A stretch of 11,119 nt of DNA, from NCBI GenBank assembly GCA_023132135.1, contig JAGLYR010000141.1, positions 1 to 11,119 on the forward strand, read 5' to 3'. The notes beneath the pieces were generated by a model. That model worked only from the letters and a program-made list of their open reading frames with translations. It was not told the DNA's origin and did not search any database. A program made the translations under genes and the position numbers. Shown one piece after another: positions 6,736 to 11,119 of the stretch. Source of the stretch: Candidatus Eiseniibacteriota bacterium (GTDB taxonomy: Bacteria; Arandabacterota; Arandabacteria; JAGLYR01). Numbering within the stretch: the stretch's first letter is position 1; every line of letters begins with the position of its first letter.

Positions 6736-6763
6736 ATTGTACTACGCCTGAGTTGGGGGTCAA
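6736..6763 (-). promoter_or_regulatory. Sigma70-type promoter of the DUF3857 gene
   Basis: Minus strand TTGACC (6758-6763) and TACAAT (6736-6741, 5/6 match) are separated by 16 bp. Initiation near 6729 would leave a leader of only about 17 nt that still contains the GGAGG. The gene can therefore be expressed independently of the secreted protein gene upstream. Confidence 0.6.
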
Positions 6764-6779
6764 TTCGATAAAGGGCAGT

Positions 6780-6814
6780 GCGACGTGCGAGGGAAAGGGC
6801 AACGCACGCGTCGC
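6780..6814 (-). terminator. Stem-loop after the secreted protein gene, possible terminator
   Basis: Two nt after the minus-strand stop of the secreted protein gene, GCGACGCGTGCG (6803-6814) can pair with CGCACGTCGC (6780-6789). This gives 10 base pairs with a 2-nt bulge and a 13-nt loop. The following minus-strand sequence is ACTGCCCTTTATC, so the U-tract is weak. It may be a partial terminator or a 3'-end-protecting hairpin. Confidence 0.4.
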
Positions 6815-6816
6815 CC

Positions 6817-9800
6817 CTACTTCAGCATCACCATCTTGCGGACCGCCGTAAACTCTCCGGCGCTCATCCGGCAAAAGTACATTCCCGTCGCCACGGGTTG
6901 GCCGTGATCGTTGGCGCCGTCCCAGTGGACCTGATGCGGTCCGGGTTGCATCGCCTCGTCGACGAGGGTCCTCACGACGCGGCCGGTGACGTCATAGATC
7001 TTGATGCTCACATGGCTGCGATCCCGAACCGAGAAACGGATCTGCGTTTCAGGGTTAAAGGGATTCGGCAGATTCTGATCAAGGGAGTACGCGTGGCGCG
7101 TGTCCAGTTCCGCTTCCTCGTCGGGAACTGCTGTGCTGTATCCCAGAAAGAGCCTTAGCAGGATGTCCCGCATGATGTTCGCGCGGCCCCGGTAGGTTCC
7201 ATCCGGGCAGTCTACGGTGCTGGAGTCTACGATCGCGGAGAGATCGAGGCACATGTACACAACCTTCCCGCCATCGACGAACTCGTTGTAGATGGCAACC
7301 ACTGTGTCGCCGGCGTCATATCCGGCCTCGGATTCGTAAACCAGGTAGGGCCGGGGATTCGGCGCCCAGCATGGCGGGTTCTCGGTGATCGTGATACGAT
7401 CATGCCTCGCGTTGACCGGACAGCCGAGATGGAACTCGAGCCTGTCGTCCGGGTCGAATGCGGAACCGGCGATGAGCCCGCTTCCCTTGGCGTAGAGGTA
7501 CGGATTCCGGATTCCCGGCGCGGAGTAGCCCGGGGGGGCCATCTCGGCGCCAAGCAACCCGCTGTAGAAATCGCACGTTTCCGCGGCCGCATCCCCGTAG
7601 TACCCGTAGTCCGTCATCTCCACGCCGATGCCATTGCCGCAAATGAACAGGTTGCCGCCCTTCCGTACGAAGTCCACCAGCCGGCACTGCATCGTGTCGA
7701 GCACGGTGTAGTGGTCGAAACGGGAGGTGAACCAGACGATGCTGTCGTACTGTCTCACCAGCGAGTCCGGGTTCTGAGGGTCCGGACACACAACAATGTC
7801 CCACGGTTCATTGCTGAGGCCGGTGGATGCACCGTTGATATCGTACTTGTCATGACTACACCAGAAAGGCGGATCACAGAACCCGACTAGCGGCTCGTAG
7901 AAATCCTCGGTTTCCCGCAGAGTGGTTTCGGCCATGCATGGATGGAAATCGTAGTCCGTTCGCCCGTAGTCGTCGACCAGAAGGAAGCGCCAAGGCTCAC
8001 CGCCAAGCCCTGGAGTGCCCGGCAGGATGCTGAACTCGAAGCAATTGTCGAAGTAGGGTCTGGAGGGCGGAGGTGTGCCGGGCGCTGCAGTGCGCGGCCA
8101 GTAGGCCAGCTGACCCGTGTCGTCTTTGACTTCAATGTAGTACCAGATTTCAGTGCCCGAGATCCAGGTTGCGTTGGGATAGGGGGCAATGTCTATCTCG
8201 CTCGGGTGGATGGAGCCGACATACGTTCCGCCCATGCCGGGATCACCCCACGCGGGGTCCTTCAGGATCAGATCGTTGAAATCCCACGCACTGCCTCTGT
8301 TGGTCGAGAAGTACAACCGTACCCAGGAGATTGGCCCCGCCAAGCCATTGAGATCGTAGATGTCAACGTGCAGGGACTCCTGTGGAGCTAGGATCTTCGG
8401 CATGTCGGCATTGGCACAGAGCGCGTTATGGGCAGCCGTCTCGAGATCGAAGGTGTCCTGGAACATGTCGATCTCGCGGGCATAGAATCGCGTGGCGCTC
8501 CGGTCGTAGAGGCCGAAGCTCACGTTGTCGACCATGAGGCGCGTCTTCTTGTGCGGCGGAGGAACCTGGGTCGTCCAGCACCAATCACCCGTGTTCCCGT
8601 TGTCCCAGACATCCCAGGCAAACTGTATGGAGTCGACACTGGAATTGATCATGTCGTACGCGCGCATGTTGTAATCGAACATCCAGTAGTCCGGTGGATA
8701 CCACCACCACCCGGTCCACAGCCTCTCCCATTCACACCAGGCATCCTTGTCGTTCCGGTACACGCGAACGGCCCCATCCATCTCGTCGCATGTGGCGGAT
8801 GCCCATGACACGTAGAGATCGTGCTGGCAAACCACGTCGGCGAACTCCTGCGGCACATCCGGCTCGCCCCAGTCCAGGGAAATCCTGGGGGTCGTGAGCC
8901 GATAGAAGAAGCCGTTTGATTCGGGAGGAATTCGCCAGCGGTTGTTGATGAAGGGCGTGGCGCACCACATCCATGACGCGTTGGATTCGCATACGGTCGG
9001 CCCACCCGGATCGCTGGGCTCATCAGGTGGGTCGGGGTCGTACGGCATCCACCAATGGTTGGCAATGTGGGGAGGTCGCAGAAGATCCCACTTGTCGGGT
9101 TCGAAGTCGGAGTCCATGTCTTCGAACTCAAGAGTATCTGCGTTCAGCTTCGTCACAAGGACATGGTCGATGAACAGGGCCCCGTCCGTATTGCCCCGGC
9201 CATCTTCGTCGCTCCATGCACCATCCGAGTCGAACCGGAAACCAATGAGGAACCCCGCAGGGTCATCGACCGTGATGTAGCCGTCTTCAGGGCTGAGAGC
9301 TGACGGAAACGCCATCCACGAGACATTCCCACCGGGAGGATTCCCCTGGCCGGAGTTGCTGCTGCCGTAGTAGTCGTCTCCGCAGGGCGAGCCGATTAGA
9401 TTCCCGCTGCTTCCGTTGAACATGGCTAGTGTCGTCCACGAGACGGCCGCATCGTTGGAATACTGGATATACGCGTAGTCGTAGTCGCACTCGAGGTCAT
9501 AGCGAACCCAGCAGTTCAGCTGGACAGTGTCGCCTGGGGCGACACCGTCAAGATCAGGATCGAGCGTGAGCATCTGGTTCCACAAGTCTCCATATCCCGG
9601 CGCATTGCCCCATTCCGTGCAGATGGTTCCCGTCGACGTTCCGCACCACCAGGATTGGCCGCTATACGCCTGGTATGTGTCCGGATGCCAGTAGAAGCGA
9701 TCGTCGGGCGCGGGGTAGGTCCTCAGATCCGCCGTGCTGAACCCATTGCCCATGGACGGTGCAAAGAATGGCGTCCCCGGACTGCCGTAGTACTTGTAAA

Positions 9801-10089
9801 GGCTGTCGGCGTCGTTGGGGTTGTAATTCTCGAAGCAGAAGGTCTCGGTTTCGTCCGGTCCGCCGGAGCATTCACCGCCCTTTTGAGGGTGGCACTCGCA
9901 GGCGTCCCCGGTTGTATAGACCTGCAGCCAAACCGTGTCGCCGCCCTGCTTGAAGGTCAAGGGTTGCGAGAGATCGTGAGGTAATTTCAGGGCCGGCGGC
10001 GGCATCGGCGGTGGAGGCGGCGGCTTCTCGGCGGCTGTCGTGGAGCAGAAGAGGAGAATGGAAATGGCGCACAAGACCACGATGCGCAT
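6817..10089 (-). CDS. Large secreted multidomain protein with FlgD-Ig-like C-terminal sorting-type module
   Basis: A 1090-residue exported protein. A signal peptide (residues 1-20, ending STTAA) is followed by a proline-rich linker with PPPPPP at 23-28. Two stretches ending in ALFIDHVLV (about 305-315) and RLMVDNVSFGLYDR (about 515-528) look like the closing strands of jelly-roll/MAM-like modules. An Ig-like segment lies near 575-670. A Rossmann-like segment at about 695-960 (RFLLVDDYG, YDSIVWFTSRFD, LVDFVRKGGNLFICGNGIG) resembles the glutaminase/ThuA-like fold, without a recognisable catalytic triad. Residues 1005-1090 form the FlgD-Ig/T9SS type A-like module (QNLPNPFNP, IYDVTGRVV, WDGANDHGQPVATGMYF, KMVMLK). 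The mature part holds about 29 cysteines and a Trp run (WTGWWWYPPDYW near 461), unusual for a cytosolic protein and consistent with disulfides. The start at 10089 has GGAGG 7 nt upstream. Its function is unknown; a surface or secreted binding protein is likely. Confidence 0.88.
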   Translation of the reverse strand: MRIVVLCAISILLFCSTTAAEKPPPPPPMPPPALKLPHDLSQPLTFKQGGDTVWLQVYTTGDACECHPQKGGECSGGPDETETFCFENYNPNDADSLYKYYGSPGTPFFAPSMGNGFSTADLRTYPAPDDRFYWHPDTYQAYSGQSWWCGTSTGTICTEWGNAPGYGDLWNQMLTLDPDLDGVAPGDTVQLNCWVRYDLECDYDYAYIQYSNDAAVSWTTLAMFNGSSGNLIGSPCGDDYYGSSNSGQGNPPGGNVSWMAFPSALSPEDGYITVDDPAGFLIGFRFDSDGAWSDEDGRGNTDGALFIDHVLVTKLNADTLEFEDMDSDFEPDKWDLLRPPHIANHWWMPYDPDPPDEPSDPGGPTVCESNASWMWCATPFINNRWRIPPESNGFFYRLTTPRISLDWGEPDVPQEFADVVCQHDLYVSWASATCDEMDGAVRVYRNDKDAWCEWERLWTGWWWYPPDYWMFDYNMRAYDMINSSVDSIQFAWDVWDNGNTGDWCWTTQVPPPHKKTRLMVDNVSFGLYDRSATRFYAREIDMFQDTFDLETAAHNALCANADMPKILAPQESLHVDIYDLNGLAGPISWVRLYFSTNRGSAWDFNDLILKDPAWGDPGMGGTYVGSIHPSEIDIAPYPNATWISGTEIWYYIEVKDDTGQLAYWPRTAAPGTPPPSRPYFDNCFEFSILPGTPGLGGEPWRFLLVDDYGRTDYDFHPCMAETTLRETEDFYEPLVGFCDPPFWCSHDKYDINGASTGLSNEPWDIVVCPDPQNPDSLVRQYDSIVWFTSRFDHYTVLDTMQCRLVDFVRKGGNLFICGNGIGVEMTDYGYYGDAAAETCDFYSGLLGAEMAPPGYSAPGIRNPYLYAKGSGLIAGSAFDPDDRLEFHLGCPVNARHDRITITENPPCWAPNPRPYLVYESEAGYDAGDTVVAIYNEFVDGGKVVYMCLDLSAIVDSSTVDCPDGTYRGRANIMRDILLRLFLGYSTAVPDEEAELDTRHAYSLDQNLPNPFNPETQIRFSVRDRSHVSIKIYDVTGRVVRTLVDEAMQPGPHQVHWDGANDHGQPVATGMYFCRMSAGEFTAVRKMVMLK

Positions 10090-10096
10090 GGCAATC

Positions 10097-10101
10097 CCTC
10101 C
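10097..10101 (-). promoter_or_regulatory. Ribosome binding site of the large secreted protein gene
   Basis: GGAGG on the minus strand (within GGGAGGGATTGCC), 7 nt before the ATG at 10089. It selects this start over the upstream in-frame ATG at 10143 and puts the signal peptide at the N-terminus. Confidence 0.75.
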
Positions 10102-10172
10102 CGAGACAGGAGCAGGCGAACCTCCGGAGATGCCCGGCGACAATTGCGCGGAAGATCCTTTGTTCTGGATAA

Positions 10173-10201
10173 ACTATACCGCGATCTGAGACGCGAGTCA
10201 A
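10173..10201 (-). promoter_or_regulatory. Strong sigma70-type promoter of the large secreted protein gene
   Basis: Minus strand TTGACT (10196-10201, 5/6) and TATAGT (10173-10178, 5/6) are separated by exactly 17 bp. This is the best promoter match in the window. Initiation near 10166 gives a leader of about 77 nt. The in-frame ATG at 10143 would lie on this transcript but lacks the strong ribosome site. Confidence 0.75.
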
Positions 10202-10250
10202 GGTCCGCACGGCTCACAGGGCAAATGCGCACGCAGTGAGACGATCGCAC

Positions 10251-10274
10251 CACGAAGCCACGGAGAGCACGAAG
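10251..10274. repeat. Short degenerate CACGAAG direct repeats
   Basis: CACGAAG (10251-10257), CACGGAG (10259-10265) and CACGAAG (10268-10274) recur at 8-9 bp spacing, just downstream of the radical SAM gene. Similar CACGGAG/CACGAAG strings occur as dispersed intergenic repeats in several environmental bacterial genomes. With only three units here it could be the edge of such a family. Confidence 0.5.
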
Positions 10275-10285
10275 GGGAGAAGAGG

Positions 10286-11119
10286 CTAGGACAGCAGGTA
10301 GTCGCGCCCGGGGTACGACGTCGTCAGCCGGGCCTCGCCGTCCAGATACCGGGTCGCCATCTGCCCGCAATTGGTCCCGATGGCGTTTTCTTCCTGCTCG
10401 CCGATACTCACGATGACCTCGAATCCTTTTTCCTCCATGGAGCGTACAAGGTCATCGGCCGCGGGATTGGTTCTATGGGCGTCGATCAGCGAGACGACCC
10501 GGGATCCGACGGCCCGGTCGGTCGGATTGATCGGGGTCAGCTTGATCACGAACAGCTTGGGGTCGAACGTATCTGCGAGGACCTGGGGGTCGATTGTCGT
10601 GTCCCGAAAAGGCGCGAAATTCAGACAGATTTTCGCATCTCCCTGCCACACGAACCGACTGGCGTACTCCGCGATGTCTTCCAGATTCCACGTTCGGCAA
10701 CCAATCAGCGCCGACCGTTCCCTGGAGTCGGTGGAGTGAACGGAGAACTGGAGGCGGAAGTGCCCGGGACGAAAGAACCGGGTTTTGATCCGGATCAACT
10801 CCTCCAGGAACTCCTCGCGTCCAGCGGGTGCAACTGTCGATATGACCGGTGTCACTCCCGGAGCGCGATACCTCTTGGGCAACTGCATCAGTGCGTCCAG
10901 CACAGCGGGGTTCATGGCGGGTTCGCCCATTCGGGCGAACTGGATCTTGAACTTGCGGACAGGAACTTCCCGATTCTGGAAGCGCTGGTCCACCAGGTAG
11001 TCGATCTGCGACAGAATCTCCTCGGCGGTCAGCCACCCGTGGAAGTGGTGACCCGCGTCACAGATTGCGCACTTGACCGGACAACCGAACCCGCACGAGA
11101 TCATCAACACCCATTTCTC
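10286..11119 (-). CDS. RlmN/Cfr-like radical SAM enzyme, 5' end outside window
   Basis: The frame runs open through the window edge: codons for E-K-W precede the GTG at 11110, so the true start lies beyond 11119 and the 277 visible residues are partial. Numbering from that GTG, the radical SAM cluster motif CxxxCxxC is C10, C14 and C17 (FGCPVKCAICDAG). Further RlmN/Cfr-like blocks follow: FARMGEPAMNP (the GEP motif), PVISTVAP, LQFSVHSTDSRERSALIG, LFVIKLTPINPT and a C-terminal TNCGQM with C248. In RlmN the equivalent CGQL cysteine is the methyl-carrying residue, so a methyl-transfer mechanism on a nucleic acid or other sp2 carbon is plausible. The second RlmN mechanistic cysteine, 7 residues before the cluster motif, is Met here, with a Cys at -4 instead. 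This argues against a true RlmN. The exact substrate is unknown. Confidence 0.88.
   Translation of the reverse strand, partial: EKWVLMISCGFGCPVKCAICDAGHHFHGWLTAEEILSQIDYLVDQRFQNREVPVRKFKIQFARMGEPAMNPAVLDALMQLPKRYRAPGVTPVISTVAPAGREEFLEELIRIKTRFFRPGHFRLQFSVHSTDSRERSALIGCRTWNLEDIAEYASRFVWQGDAKICLNFAPFRDTTIDPQVLADTFDPKLFVIKLTPINPTDRAVGSRVVSLIDAHRTNPAADDLVRSMEEKGFEVIVSIGEQEENAIGTNCGQMATRYLDGEARLTTSYPGRDYLLS

Noticed and set aside
6713-6874. Longer N-terminus for the DUF3857 protein from 6874
   Set aside because: This segment contains the neighbouring gene's stop, a stem-loop and a good promoter. The signal peptide and GGAGG site support the start at 6712.

Overview
This is an approximately 11.1 kb, GC-rich chromosomal fragment from a bacterium whose genes consistently start behind strong GGAGG-type Shine-Dalgarno sites. 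The best lineage clue is the large secreted protein (6817-10089). It ends in a FlgD-Ig-like/T9SS type A-like C-terminal module (QNLPNPFNPETQIRF, then YDVTGRVVRTL, WDGANDHG and a KMVMLK end). Such tails are typical of the FCB group and neighbouring candidate phyla (Eisenbacteria, Krumholzibacteria, Latescibacteria and similar). Two lipoprotein or signal-peptide proteins and a probable outer-membrane protein fit a diderm envelope. The phylum assignment is inference.

Layout. A plus-strand block (1-1676) holds the 3' end of an M42-family metallopeptidase and a complete cysS. It meets, tail to tail with a 17-bp overlap, a minus-strand class I SAM methyltransferase (1660-2631). A 277-bp divergent intergenic region (2632-2908) carries candidate promoters both ways. 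It is followed by a plus-strand pair: a six-repeat NHL beta-propeller lipoprotein (2909-3901) and a small probable outer-membrane barrel protein (3987-4760). These two are separated by a 35-bp unit present three times. That pair meets a minus-strand block with both stop codons inside one CTAG. In transcription order the minus block is a 5'-truncated RlmN/Cfr-like radical SAM enzyme (10286 to beyond the window end), the 1090-residue multidomain secreted protein (6817-10089), and a DUF3857/transglutaminase-like exported protein (4757-6712). The last two each have a clear sigma70-type promoter of their own.

How the genes relate. CysRS and the peptidase are housekeeping. The centre of the window is envelope biology: the NHL lipoprotein and the barrel protein form a likely two-gene operon, and the transglutaminase-like protein and the large secreted protein are exported. 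No sequence evidence ties these into one pathway.

I see no rRNA, tRNA, CRISPR, insertion sequence, phage or defence genes. I do not see a clear undescribed multi-gene system. The most unusual structure is the tandem repeat at 3872-3976. Its 35-bp period (12 codons minus 1) makes each copy carry an ATGA stop/start overlap, so the array reads as a relay of identical mini-ORFs between the two envelope genes.
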